Shown one piece after another: positions 1 to 9,404 of a stretch of DNA of 64,000 nucleotides. This DNA is from Taudactylus pleione (lineage: Eukaryota; Chordata; Amphibia; Anura; Myobatrachidae). The DNA lies in contig JAUIMM010001251.1 of the NCBI GenBank assembly GCA_031769625.1, forward strand, positions 186,001 to 250,000, written 5' to 3'. The notes beneath the pieces were generated by a model that was given only the letters and a program-made list of their open reading frames with translations, had not been told where the DNA came from and made no database searches. Both the position numbers and the translations under genes were made by a program. Each line of letters begins with the position of its first letter. The stretch's first letter is position 1.

Positions 1-36
1 CATGGCTGACAATAGACATCATCACCCCCTTTCCTG

Positions 37-370
37 TTGCCCAAACTTGCCTGCCTTGGTGTCATCCTCAACACCGCTCTAAGCTTCACACCACACAGTC
101 AGTGCCCCAAACAGCCCCCTGCTCTCTGGCCTTCCCATCACCCTCTACAATATATCCTAAATGTATTGTACTTCATGTATCTCCCACCTTGTGGCATGAT
201 GGACTGCTTCTCGCTCTCTTAGATCTACCTCTCACCTACAACGTTCCTCCTCTCTGACAAAGATTGGCCATTTCCATCCCCCATCTGGCTCCGGCCTTAC
301 CGCGTCTAATCAGACTCTCCTAACACCTTCATACTTCCAAGCACACCCTCAAAACTCACCTCCCATAGCC
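37..370 (+). pseudogene. Truncated LINE (CR1/L2/Rex-like) reverse-transcriptase 3' fragment
   Basis: Residues read from about 55 to 97 (LGVILNTALSFTPH) resemble the conserved C-terminal block of CR1/L2/Rex-clade LINE reverse transcriptases (LGV-hydrophobic-D-x-x-LSF-x-x-H). Around 335-357 a second frame reads HTLKTHLP, like the Lys-Thr-His-Leu block near the end of such ORFs. Between them the frame is lost, with a stop at 220-222. I infer a short, dead 3' fragment of a non-LTR element. The family call rests on two short motifs seen by eye and could be wrong. Confidence 0.4.
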
Positions 371-1573
371 ACTCTGAGTGCATTAGCTCCTATTGTACCC
401 GCAGGCCCTCTACACCCTGTCTCTCAATCTGCAGCCCTTTATCAGCCTTATAGAATACAAAAACAAAAAATGGAAACCAAGTTTCCTATAGGAAGAGCTG
501 TTCAGCTAGATATTCATTTGTTTTATCACCATAAATATCACAGAATTGTACATTATCTGGCTCTGCCACTCACATCTATTATCCGGAATATAATCTAATC
601 TCTGGAATGAATATATCATTTTATAACAATTGCTAATTTTTATTTGCATATGAGCCTTGAATAAGCTAGTGGTGAAACGGCCGTCGGCTCTCTGTACGGC
701 TGCTGCTAAAATTGTGAACCTTGTCTGTGCTTAAAATATACTGCTACATTGTGTCCCATATACTATGTATTCTTACTATATTCCAGAACATAGATTGATA
801 CCATCTTACCACCTGCTGTAACCTAACAGCTGTGAGTCTAAAGAATCTGACAGAGCGAGGAGAATGACTAAGGTCTCCTGATCACTATTATAGCCACGGC
901 TGTGAGATACCGCTCAGGGTGATCACGATAGGCAGATATACAGCCTGCCGTTAAAACGCGATAGTGTCACCTCGGACAACTGTAATTGCCGCGACCCAAG
1001 GAGATAACATATTATGAGGGGATTGTTCCTAAGGAGATACTGTGTCAGGAGGAGACTGTTCCCCCGATAAATACAATGGAAATATAAGCGGTAGTACACC
1101 GTACACCACACACAGCATATGGTCACACATGTTCTCTGGTTCACAGAAAAATCATATTGTGGACATAAAATCTGCCTAGAATATATCTGACTTTGGACAT
1201 TATAAATAAAGACAATTGCATTATATGGATATAACATATACAAACTATGTATTTAACGATTTATATGATTTCAGTTGAAGTCTAATAATAAAACTCAGCA
1301 CAGCCTCAATTAGATAATATAGGCAATATAACTGTTCTAAAGCAGGAGGTATACAGGTGCATAGTACTAGGACGCCAGCCGTAAGAGTTTAATCATTATT
1401 TAATACACATTCCTCACTTCTACACATCTATATATTTTAATATTTCACTAATATTTTGAAATTATACAATATTTTAAAAAATAACAATAAAAGTATAAGA
1501 TTTAATATATTTGTTGGCTCAGAGTGCCCCCTATTAGATGATTTCTTTTTTCTTCTTTGAAATTATTTGGTCT
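371..1573. other. AT-rich unique DNA, nothing recognised
   Basis: AT-rich sequence with a poly-T/A-rich part near 1430-1560. I see no ORF with coding character, no RNA gene and no clear repeat. The minus-strand open stretch at 923-1243 has no recognisable domain and is probably chance. Confidence 0.5.
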
Positions 1574-1575
1574 AA

Positions 1576-1869
1576 AGCTGGGTACACACGTAACAATTTC
1601 TGTCCAACCAGCCAACTGAAATGAAAATCTGCTAACGTATGGGAGTAACTGATGATCAACAATTTGCTCCTAATTTAAAATGATCGGTCAGACAAGTTTG
1701 TTAAATGTTTGATCTAAACAATTTGTTTCAACAACAGTTTTTGTCCATTTTCCGGCGTTTGGGAGCAAATTGCTGATTGTGATTTGCTTTCATCCCTTAC
1801 CAGATTTTCATTCCAACCAATCAACTAGTTGGCTGGTTGGACAGTAAATCTTTACGTGTGTATGCAGCT
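1576..1869. mobile_element. MITE, family A copy 1
   Basis: The left end AGCTGGGTACACACGTAA (1576-1593) is nearly the reverse complement of the right end at 1852-1869. Inner inverted arms built on TGTCCAACCAGCCAACT and its complement extend the fold. A second copy of the same sequence lies at 11156-11470, which shows that it is a dispersed repeat. TAAAG lies next to both ends. There is no transposase ORF, so it is a non-autonomous DNA element, probably hAT-like. Confidence 0.7.
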
Positions 1870-2161
1870 AAAGACTCATAGCATTTGCGTAGCACCATAT
1901 ATCCATATTTACGCTACAATAATGATATATCTGAAAATGTGATAAAATATTAGGATATATAGAACCATTAGTCATTGGATAATTAACATTATAGGTTCCT
2001 CAAATACTGGTGCGGGACTGTATTAATGTAACTTGACGATCCAGTACTGTCTGGAGTCTTCATTTAAAGTACCTGTGAGTGCCGCAGTTTTTGTATTGCA
2101 TAATTCCCCTCTGAGGGCACCTGGGCATTTACTGCATTTACCTGTGGAGTGCCAGCTTCAC

Positions 2162-2166
<5 letters not shown>
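1870..2166. other. Unassigned unique DNA
   Basis: AT-rich flank between a MITE and the microsatellite. I see no feature. Confidence 0.4.

Positions 2167-2219
<53 letters not shown>
2163..2219. repeat. (TG)n(TA)n compound microsatellite
   Basis: About eight TG units run directly into more than twenty TA units. It lies immediately before the 33-bp minisatellite and may have been part of its seed. Confidence 0.95.
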
Positions 2220-2222
<3 letters not shown>

Positions 2223-2224
2223 GA

Positions 2225-3705
2225 TCCACCAGTATATATAGTCTACCTTGACTATACAGCCCCTCCCCGCTAGTATATATAGTCTCCCCTGTATCTGTAG
2301 TCACCCTTGTATAGTCTCCCTGTATATAGAGTCTCCACAGTATGTATAATCTCCATGTATACAGAGCTCCCCACTGCCAGTATATATAGTGACCCCTGTA
2401 TAGAATGTCCCTCACACCAGTCTCTAGTCTCCCCTGTATATAGAGCCCACCGACCAGTACATAGTCTCCCTGTATATAGAGCCCCCCGACCAGTACATAG
2501 TCTCCCTGTATATAGAGCCCCCCCACCAGTATATAGTCTCCCTGTATATAGAGTCCCCCCGCCAGTATATAGTCTCCCTGTATATAGAGCCCCCCCACCA
2601 GTATATAGTCTCCCCTGTATATAGAGCCCCCCCCACCAGTATAGTCTCCCTGTATATGGGGCCCCCCCACCAATATAGAGTCTACCCTGTATATAGAGCC
2701 CCCCACCAGTATAGTCTCCCTGTATATGGGGCCCCCCCACCAATATAGTCTCCCTGTATATAGCCCCCAACTAGTATAGTCTCCCCTGTATATAGAGCCC
2801 CCCACCAGTATAGTCTCCCTGTATATAGAGCCCCCTCACCAATAGTCTCCCTGTATATAGAGCCCCCCCACTAGTATATAGTCTCCCTGTATATAGAGCC
2901 CCCCACCAGTATAGCCTCCCTGTATATAGAGCCCCCCACCAGTATAGTCTATCTGTATATAGAGCCCCCCACCAGTATAGTCTCCCTGTATATATAGCCC
3001 CCACCAGTATAGTCTCCCTGTATATAGAGCCCCCACCAGTATAGTCTCCCTGTATATAGAGCCCCCCACCAGTATAGTCTCCCTGTATATAGAGCCCCCC
3101 ACCAGTATAGTCTCCCTGTATATAGAGCCCCCCACCAGTATAATCTCCCTGTATATAGAGCCCCCCACCAGTATAGTCTCCCTGTATATAGAGCACCCCA
3201 CCAGTATAGTCTCCCTGTATATACAGCCCCCCACCAGTATAGTCTCCCTGTATATAGAGCCCCCCACCAGTATAGTCTCCCTGTATATAGCGCCCCCTCA
3301 CCAATACAGTCTCCCTGTATATAGTCTCCCCTGTATATAGAGCCCCCCCACTAGTATATAGTCTCACTGTATATAGTCTCCCCTGTATATAGAGCCCCCC
3401 ACCAGTATAGCCTCCCTGTATATAGAGCCCCCCACCAGTATAGTCTCCCTGTATATAGAGCCCCCCACCAGTATAGTCTCCCTGTATATAGAGCCCCCCA
3501 CCAGTATAGTCTCCCTGTATATAGAGCCCCCCACCAGTATAGTCTCCCTGTATATACAGCCCCCCACCAGTATAGTCTCCCTGTATATAGAGCACCCCAC
3601 CAGTATAGTCTCCCTGTATATACAGCCCCCCCACCAGTATAGTCTCCCTGTATATAGAGCCCCCCACCAGTATAGTCTCCCTGTATATACAGCCCCCCCA
3701 CCCAC
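2225..3705. repeat. 33-bp minisatellite (array A), about 44 units
   Basis: The unit joins GTCTCCCTGTATATAGAG to a run of 5-8 C and then ACCAGTATA, 33 bp in all. The first ~250 bp are degenerate and the middle (about 3000-3700) is nearly homogeneous, with single-base variants such as ACAG for AGAG recurring. Because 33 is a multiple of 3, several frames stay open on both strands (for example GGLYIQGDYT on the minus strand). These are products of the repeat and not evidence of a gene. Every unit carries a TATATAG motif and a C-run. Confidence 0.97.
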
Positions 3706-3712
3706 TATAACA

Positions 3713-3970
3713 GGTGACATGTGCCCGCGCTGTGTGTGGCCCCGGGGAGCCCCCGGTACGCGGTTGGTGTCACGGCCGGGGGTGTCTGGGCTCCCGGAGG
3801 AAAGATGCTCACTCACCATGTCTGCCGCTCCGTTCTCTGCCCGGATATACGTCACGGGACGGAGCAGCGGCTGGGTCAAACCTCGCAGCACTACGGAACG
3901 CGAAGCGGAAATCTTCGTTAATCACCATAGCAACCAGCATGGGGGAGGGGCCATGTGACGGCTTCCCCCG
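3713..3970 (-). promoter_or_regulatory. CpG-dense island, candidate housekeeping promoter
   Basis: About 25 CpGs occur in ~250 bp, far above the CpG-poor surroundings. Read on the minus strand it contains, in order: an E-box-like TCACATGG (about 3951-3958), CCCCTCCCCC, an RFX X-box-like GTTGCTATGGTGAT (about 3925-3938), and a CRE-like TGACGTA (about 3850-3856). These lie upstream of a candidate first exon. The clustering of CpG, X-box and CRE motifs is typical of TATA-less vertebrate promoters. It could also be a GC-rich repeat fragment, since the window is full of them. No downstream exon was found in the ~3.8 kb to the left, so any gene would have to continue beyond the window. Confidence 0.5.
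3811..3870 (-). other. Candidate exon 1 end: ATG followed by splice donor GTGAGT
   Basis: On the minus strand, GGCAGACATG ends at 3817 and is followed at once by GTGAGT (3816-3811), a strong vertebrate 5' splice site. A first exon that ends right after the start codon is well known in housekeeping genes, such as many ribosomal-protein genes. On the plus strand the same DNA can be read as an ATG in a reasonable Kozak context (3818), open for about 46 codons to 3958, with no recognisable protein. I favour the minus-strand reading because of the donor site and motif order. Confidence 0.4.
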
Positions 3971-3991
3971 TGACTCAATGAAAATACCATG

Positions 3992-5056
3992 GTGCCTCAA
4001 TGTGACACAGCTTTCCCCGGTGCCTCAATGTGACACAACTTTCCCCGTGCCTCAAAGTGGCAGAGCTTCCCCGGTGCCTCAATGTGACACAGCTTTCCCC
4101 GGTGCCTCAATGTGACACAGCTTTCCCCGGTGCCTCAATGTGACACAGCTTTCCCCGGAGCTTCAATGTGACACAACTTTCCCCGTGCCTCAAAGTGACA
4201 CAGCTTCCCCGGTGCCTCAATGTGACAGAGCTTTCCCCGGTGCCTCAATGTGACACAGCTTTCCCCGGTGCCTCAATGTGACACAGCTTTCCCCGGTGCC
4301 TCAATGTGACACAGCTTTCCCCGGAGCTTCAATGTGACACAACTTTCCCCGTGCCTCAAAGTGACACAGCTTCCCCGGTGCCTCAATGTGACAGAGCTTT
4401 CCCCGGTGCCTCAACGTGACAGCTTTCCCCGTGCCTCAAAGTGACACAGCTTTCCCTAGTGTCTCAATGTGAGACAGCTTCCCTGGTGCCTCAATGGTAA
4501 TACCCTAGTGCCTCAATGTGACACCACTTCCCCCGGTGCCTCAATGTGACACAGCTTCCCCACCCCGGTGCCTCAATGTGACAGTTCTCCCGGTGCCTCA
4601 ATGTGACAGCTATCTTAACACCTCAAAGTGACAGTTCTCTCAGTCCTCAAAGTGACAGCTAGCTACCCTGGTGTCTCAATTTGACAGCTAACTAGCCTGG
4701 TGCCTCAATGTGACATCTTCTCCGGGCCCCAATGTTACAGCGAGCTACTCCGGGGCCCAATATAACAATTCTCCCGGTGCCTCAATGTGGCAGTTCCTCT
4801 GGTTTCTTGTGTGAAAACTAGTTACCCTGGGGCCCCAATGTGACAGCTACTCTGGTGCCTCAATGTGACTTTTCCCCCTGTGCCTCAATGTGAAAGGTTT
4901 CCTCGGTGCCTCAAAGTGATGGTTACCCCTGGGCCCCAATGTGTCAGTCCTCCTGGGGTCCCAATGTGAAATTCCCGACGTGCCTCAATGTGACGGTTAC
5001 CTCAATATCCCAATATGCAGGTCACCCTGGGGCCTCAATGTGACAGTTACCAATGC
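3992..5056. repeat. 28-bp minisatellite (array B)
   Basis: The unit is GGTGCCTCAATGTGACACAG followed by CTTTCCCC. About 4000-4440 is nearly homogeneous. The copies after about 4440 become increasingly diverged and variable in length. A six-unit higher-order duplication is visible: the variant block with GGAGCTTCAATGTGAC at 4157 recurs at 4323, an offset of 166 bp. No gene is involved. Confidence 0.95.
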
Positions 5057-5104
5057 TTGCACACACCCGCAGCTCAGTGTCACCCTCTCAGGGCAAGATC
5101 CATA

Positions 5105-5837
5105 GGGCTCGATTTAGACCCCCTCAATAGGAAGTGTTCGCTCATAGCCTGCCGATTTTCGCATTCTGCGCATGCGTACGCAGTGCGTGTGAGTGATCCA
5201 TTGCGAGAGATCAGGAAGCGTTCACTCGCCGAACATAGTGAGTGACAGGAGAAGCTGTTTGTGGGTGGTGACGGGCTGGCAATTAATAACGGGGGAGTTG
5301 AGGTGCGTACACAGGCGTGCCTGGGCATTTCAGAGGCGTGCATAATTAATAGGCAGTGTCATAGTACACATCACCTGGTTGAATTTTACACTGAAGTGCT
5401 CGCAGTGCTTGCGGCAGGGTATAGTCAACCTCAAGCGCTGCAAATGCATCCGATGGTTGTATACACTTCCTGGAGATGACGTGCGGAAGTGGGCGTCTTA
5501 AGACAGGTTGGTGGGCGTCTGCATACATTCCATGGGAACGCCTTCCATCTGGAGCCGGCCCCACTGACATCACAAGTGATGTCAGTGGGAGTGCTTTGGC
5601 TCTCCCACTGGCTCTCCCACGAGACCGCAGGGTCTCGTCGCAAGCCCGATGGTCGCGATGGTCTTGACCATCGCGACCATCTTTTTGGCCGCTCGAATAA
5701 GCTGTGGGTGGTCACCCATAGCTATGCGAGCGGCCAGGAGGCCGCTCCATTTTTAGGTAGGAGGGCACTGATTCAGAGCGAGGGCACTGATTCAGAGCGA
5801 GCGCTCTGGTCAGAGCGTCCGGCTCTGAATCAGGCCC
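5105..5837 (+). mobile_element. Multi-hairpin MITE, family M copy 1
   Basis: The right terminus TCTGAATCAGGCCC (5824-5837) is the exact complement of the family's left end. The left terminus (GGGCTCGATTTAGACC, 5105) is a diverged version. The interior is a chain of separate palindromes: TGACATCA around 5565-5590, a GATGGTCGCGATGGTC palindrome at 5648-5682, a GCTGTGGGTGGTCACCCATAGC stem at 5700-5723, and AGCGCTCTGGTCAGAGCG near the end. It is related to copies at 8934 and 63191. The left ~390 bp are not shared clearly with the other copies and may be an insertion. Confidence 0.6.
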
Positions 5838-5910
5838 AGTGTTCCAAGCTCATTAAGTGCTAGTTGTTACAAAGAAATCTTTAGGCCTTATAATTTAAAG
5901 CAAGTAACCA

Positions 5911-6335
5911 TAATGGTGCACATGGTCAGATTTTTCCTTCATATCTGAACGATAACGATTTAAAAATCGTTCAGTCGTTCATATCTGAAGGAAAATCTGA
6001 CATATCTGATATGGAGCGTACACACGGTCAGATTTGTCAGACTTGTCAGATTTGTCAGATGAACGACTGAACGATTTGAACGATTTTACCAAAGTTTTGA
6101 ACGATTGAACGATTTTTGACTGCTTTAAAATGAATGGAATCGTCCAAGTCTGACTGCAAACCCATCAGATGTCAGATATCGTTGTCTGACAAACGGGAAC
6201 GCGCATCGTTGATCGTCCATCGTTCAGGCATGTCAGATATGAACGATTTTCCATCAGATATGAACGACTGAACGATTTTTAAATCGTTATCGTTCATATC
6301 TGAAGGAAAAATCTGATCGTGTGTATGCACCATTA
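5911..6335. mobile_element. Long-TIR MITE, family B copy 1
   Basis: TAATGGTGCA (5911) and TGCACCATTA (6326-6335) bound a fold whose arms match over roughly 90 bp, each carrying GAACGATAACGATTTAAAAA and its complement. A second terminus-like sequence (GCGTACACACGGTCAGATTT, near 6017) lies inside, so the element may have formed by one copy landing in another. A relative with similar ends lies at 25180-25450. No transposase is present. Confidence 0.7.
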
Positions 6336-6410
6336 CTTGCAGATGGTGGTATCCAATTATACTATTAACATCAGTGCCAGGAAGTGTAATGGTTTTTCAC
6401 TACATTATAT

Positions 6411-6848
6411 TATACCCCTTTTCCACCTAAATTCCGGGTCCGACCCGGAGTTGGAACAAAGTTCCTATCCGGATCAGACCCGGAATTTTGCCGGCGCCGA
6501 CTTGGGATATTCCCGAGTCAGCGCCGCTCACACCACAGTCGGGTCTGAATAGACCCGGCTTTTGCGGAGTGAAAGTGGTCGCTTGGAGATGATGTCATCT
6601 CCAAGCGCCACTGAAGCCGGACCAATCGGCCGGCTAGCAGCGCACTCCAGGTCACCGTGACCCGGAGTGCGCTGTTCTCACAGCAGGGTTTCACGGGCTA
6701 CGCCCGTGTTAAACCCTGCTAGTTACCTGGGTTGGATTGCCGGGTCACTCGACCCGGTGATCCAACTCTCTCCCCTTTTACACCAGGGAGCTGCCCGGGT
6801 TAACCCTTCAAAAACCCGGGTTTTAGCTCCGGTGTAAAAGGGATATTA
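6411..6848. mobile_element. Multi-hairpin MITE (CCCGGGT-type)
   Basis: The ends read ATACCCCTTTTCCACC and, complemented, ATATCCCTTTTACACC. The interior has repeated self-complementary blocks: GGGTCCGACCCGG, GACCCGG/CCGGGTC pairs, GGAGATGATGTCATCTCC (6585-6602), CGGGCTACGCCCG, and a right-end palindrome over about 6773-6842. A GC-rich insert in AT-rich DNA with terminal inverted repeats and no ORF fits a non-autonomous DNA transposon. Confidence 0.65.
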
Positions 6849-7136
6849 TTTTGAGAGATATCAGGTGAGTTCCCTCTATTTGCAGATATATTGTTGTCAC
6901 CTGTACTTTGGATCACTGAGGCTGGATGCAGGGATGGTACAGTACATTGAAAGAAAACATCAGTATTAAAAATGTTTTTAACATTGGTCAAATTTTTTTT
7001 ATATAGTCCTATATATTGGTTCAGGAACACCAAAGGTTTCCGATATTAACCAATGTTTCTACTTGTTTGGAGTTAACTAGCTGCCTAACAATACTCCAAG
7101 GAAGAGATATGAGCACCAAGGGGTAAATATTATATA

Positions 7137-7363
7137 CAGTGCATCTGGAAAGTATTCACAGCGCTTCACTTTTTCCACATTTTGTTATGTTACAGCCTTA
7201 TTCCAAAATGGAATAAATTCATTTTTGTCCTCAAAATTCTACACACAATACCCCATAATGACAACGTGTAAAAAGTCTTTTTGAGATTTTTGCAAATTTA
7301 ATAAAAAATGTAATAAAAACAAAATGTGGAAAAAGTGAAGCGCTGTGAATACTCTCCGGATGC

Positions 7364-7364
<1 letters not shown>
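7137..7364. mobile_element. Tc1/mariner-type MITE
   Basis: CAGTGCATCTGGAAAGTATT starts a ~45-bp terminal inverted repeat that is mirrored at the right end (AATACTCTCCGGATGC). The arms include the CACTTTTTCCACATTTTGTT block and the ACCCCATAATGACAA core, both well known from Tc1-like elements of fish and frogs. TA lies on both sides, as expected for Tc1/mariner insertion. At 228 bp it is a deletion derivative without transposase. Confidence 0.85.
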
Positions 7365-7399
<35 letters not shown>

Positions 7400-7400
7400 C
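7362..7400. repeat. (TA)n(TG)n microsatellite
   Basis: TA repeats followed by TG repeats start exactly at the right TA target site of the Tc1 MITE. The microsatellite may have grown from the target duplication. Confidence 0.95.
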
Positions 7401-7620
7401 TTGTGAGCTGCCGGCATCTATGCAAATTCAGCAAGACTGCCTGATGTTTTCAAGTGGAAATCATTTAAGGTAAACCCAGGTTGGTTTTTGCCTTTAAAAT
7501 GATTCCTGCTTTAAAGACAGGCATCCTATACCATATTTATACCTTTACCTGTGAGCTATCAGTGGTGGTGTGATTTATGTGCACCTTGTCACTCAGCTAA
7601 ATCCCCCTGTATTTAAAACA
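7401..7620. other. Unassigned DNA
   Basis: No gene or clear repeat. A short inverted pair around TCATTTAAGGTAAACC and GGTTTTTGCCTTTAAAATGA (about 7460-7505) could be part of another MITE. Confidence 0.35.
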
Positions 7621-7624
7621 CAAA

Positions 7625-7720
7625 TTGCCCAGCATGCCATACACAGGACTCAAACCCACAACCTCACATACTGAAGTCAGACACTTGAACACGTGAGCTA
7701 TTTGCTCCTGGATAGGAAGC
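7625..7720 (-). ncRNA. tRNA-like SINE head (tentative)
   Basis: Read on the minus strand the segment contains TAGCTCACGTG (A-box-like) followed by GTGGGTTTGAGTCC (B-box-like, consensus GGTTCGANTCC), with TCTGACTTCAG between them at the place of an anticodon arm. The anticodon and acceptor stems do not pair well, so this is not a functional tRNA gene. A tRNA-derived SINE head is the likeliest explanation. It is flanked by, and partly overlaps, a long inverted repeat. Confidence 0.35.
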
Positions 7721-7928
7721 CTGATAATTCTATCTATATGAATATAGGTATAACTGACAACTTAAACCATTGCAGCAAAGCAGATTTATGTATATGTAGT
7801 GTAGTCTGTGGCTGCACAATACATAGACCTACTGTACTTAGCTGCAATGGTTTATGCTGACAATTACATCTAGCTTCATATAGTTAGAATTACCAGCAGG
7901 CTTCCTATGCAGGGAAATAGCTCCCCCA
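7698..7928. repeat. Long inverted repeat (foldback)
   Basis: The left arm (7698-7776) contains GAGCTATTTGCTCCTG, GGAAGCCTGATAATTC and AAACCATTGCAGC. The right arm (7842-7928) carries the complements in reverse order: GCTGCAATGGTTT, GAATTACCAGCAGGCTTCC and GGGAAATAGCTCC. The spacer is about 65 bp. It looks like a foldback element or two SINE tails head to head. Confidence 0.65.
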
Positions 7929-8930
7929 ATACATCAATAGAACATCAGTAACAAAAACTTACAATGGTGAAGGCACATTGGATTAATTGCCGGGATAGTC
8001 ATCGAAACCAAACCATCGTGGTCTCCGATGAAACATCATTCTCTTCCCTAGGATGGAGGCACGGTAATGTAAGGTGCAGCTGGGTTACGGGTTATATATT
8101 ATATATAGCAATGGATGGGGTAGATCATACTCTCCCGGGACTGCTGGGAACCTCCTGAAAAACGTGTGTCGCTCCCGGCACCCCGTAAGAGTAGGCAAGT
8201 CCCCCGTAACGGCCGCTGCCCCCCCGCGCCTGCTGTGAAAGTGGGCGGTCCAGGGGTGTGATGATGCAATTTGCACTGAATCGCATCATCATAGCCCCGC
8301 CCCCTGCTTTTTTAATACTGGTAATATTTCAGCGTTATAAAGCGGAGAGGGGGGCCACGTTGATGCAATTTTGCCAACACGCCCCCACCCTCCCTGCTGC
8401 ACCGACCTGCAGCCCCTTCCCGGAGGGTCCTGCCAGCATGTCGGTAAGTATGGGGTAGATTCAATGGGCCATGAACTAGGTCACATGACTTTTTACATTC
8501 GATAAAACCCTGGACCACAAACAGGATTCTACATTATGTAAAGATGGATTTCAGTGGGAGATATTGCGGCTTTTACTTCGTCCACCTAGAATAATCTTTT
8601 ATATACACAGCAATCACTATAAAAACATTTTAATGACATTCATTTGCTGAAGTACACTTTCTGGTTGTCATTTTCCCTTTTATAGTAAAAGTAAAAAAAA
8701 AAATCAACCCTGTGACACCATTTAGCCGCCTCCAATACAACACGGTCCTGCCTGTCAGAATCCAACCAGTTTGGATCTGAGGTATTTGCCTGTGGGCTCA
8801 GGGACCGGGACCAATGGGCTGTAGATGAGGCTGAGCTCAGATGGGTGAGAAGGGTTTTAATGATGCTTCTTGCTGGAGCAAACTCAGGGGTAACGAGCTG
8901 GCCGGAGGTGGTAATGCTGGAATAAGGAAC
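7929..8930. other. Unassigned DNA with GC-rich MITE-like stretch
   Basis: 8110-8460 is GC-rich with self-complementary pieces (for example TGATGATGCAATTTGC and GAATCGCATCATCA near 8259-8292) and resembles an old MITE, but I could not define its ends. The rest shows nothing except a poly-A tract at 8693-8702. Confidence 0.35.
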
Positions 8931-8933
8931 ACT

Positions 8934-9399
8934 GGGCCTGATTCAGACCCACTCGCAAGCGGGTCGATGAGCGGACAGTGCGCACACATGCGAGCCCTGG
9001 AGCGAGCGATAAATCAATTGCTACAGGGCTCGCAACAAAACGGGGCGGCTGTCGATGTTGATCGACAGCTCGCCCCGTTTTGTAGGCGGGGAGGGGGGTG
9101 GCTGGCCAAACGGAGGTGTTCGCGAAGGAACACCTGCCATTTGAGGGCGGCTCTACTGACATCACCAGTGTGGTCAGTAGTTGAGCTTTCTGCTCTATTA
9201 GAGCAGGAAGCTCACTGGGGCTTGCGGGAACGAGACCGTACCACAAGGGTCGCGACCATCACCTGGCCGCTTGTAAAAGCTGTGGGTGGTCACCCACAGC
9301 TATGCGAGCGGCCAGGAAGCCGGCACCAAAAAAAAAAAAAAAAAACGCCCTGATTCAGAGCGAGCGCTCTGAAAGAGCGTCCGGCTCTGAATCAGGGCC
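8934..9399 (+). mobile_element. Multi-hairpin MITE, family M copy 2
   Basis: The left end GGGCCTGATTCAGACC and the right end TCTGAATCAGGGCC are inverted copies. ACT lies directly outside both ends (8931-8933 and 9400-9402), probably a 3-bp target duplication. Interior hairpins: ACTCGCAAGCGGGT, CAAAACGGGGCGGCTGTCGA with its complement around 9040-9080, GTGTTCGCGAAGGAACAC, TTCTGCTCTATTAGAGCAG, and GCTGTGGGTGGTCACCCACA at 9280-9301. An A-tract at 9328-9345 interrupts it. The open frames across it (8841-9353) are by-products. Confidence 0.75.
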
Positions 9400-9404
9400 A
9401 CTGA

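Noticed and set aside
2225..3705. G-quadruplex array in the 33-bp minisatellite
   Set aside because: There is only one long G-run per 33 bp on the minus strand, so the loops would be about 25 bases, outside the usual G4 pattern.
2158..3891. Minus-strand ORFs of 116-298 codons with GGLYIQGDYT repeats
   Set aside because: The 33-bp unit is a multiple of three, so frames stay open by arithmetic. Several overlapping frames are equally open.
3719..3958. Plus-strand 79-codon ORF through the CpG island
   Set aside because: No known protein. The minus-strand ATG/GTGAGT with ordered promoter motifs explains the region better, though this is not proven.
7625..7720. Functional tRNA gene
   Set aside because: Box-like motifs exist but the anticodon and acceptor stems do not pair. 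At best a SINE head.
8841..9353. 170-codon ORF
   Set aside because: It lies across a MITE made of palindromes, with a mirror frame open on the other strand. No domain.
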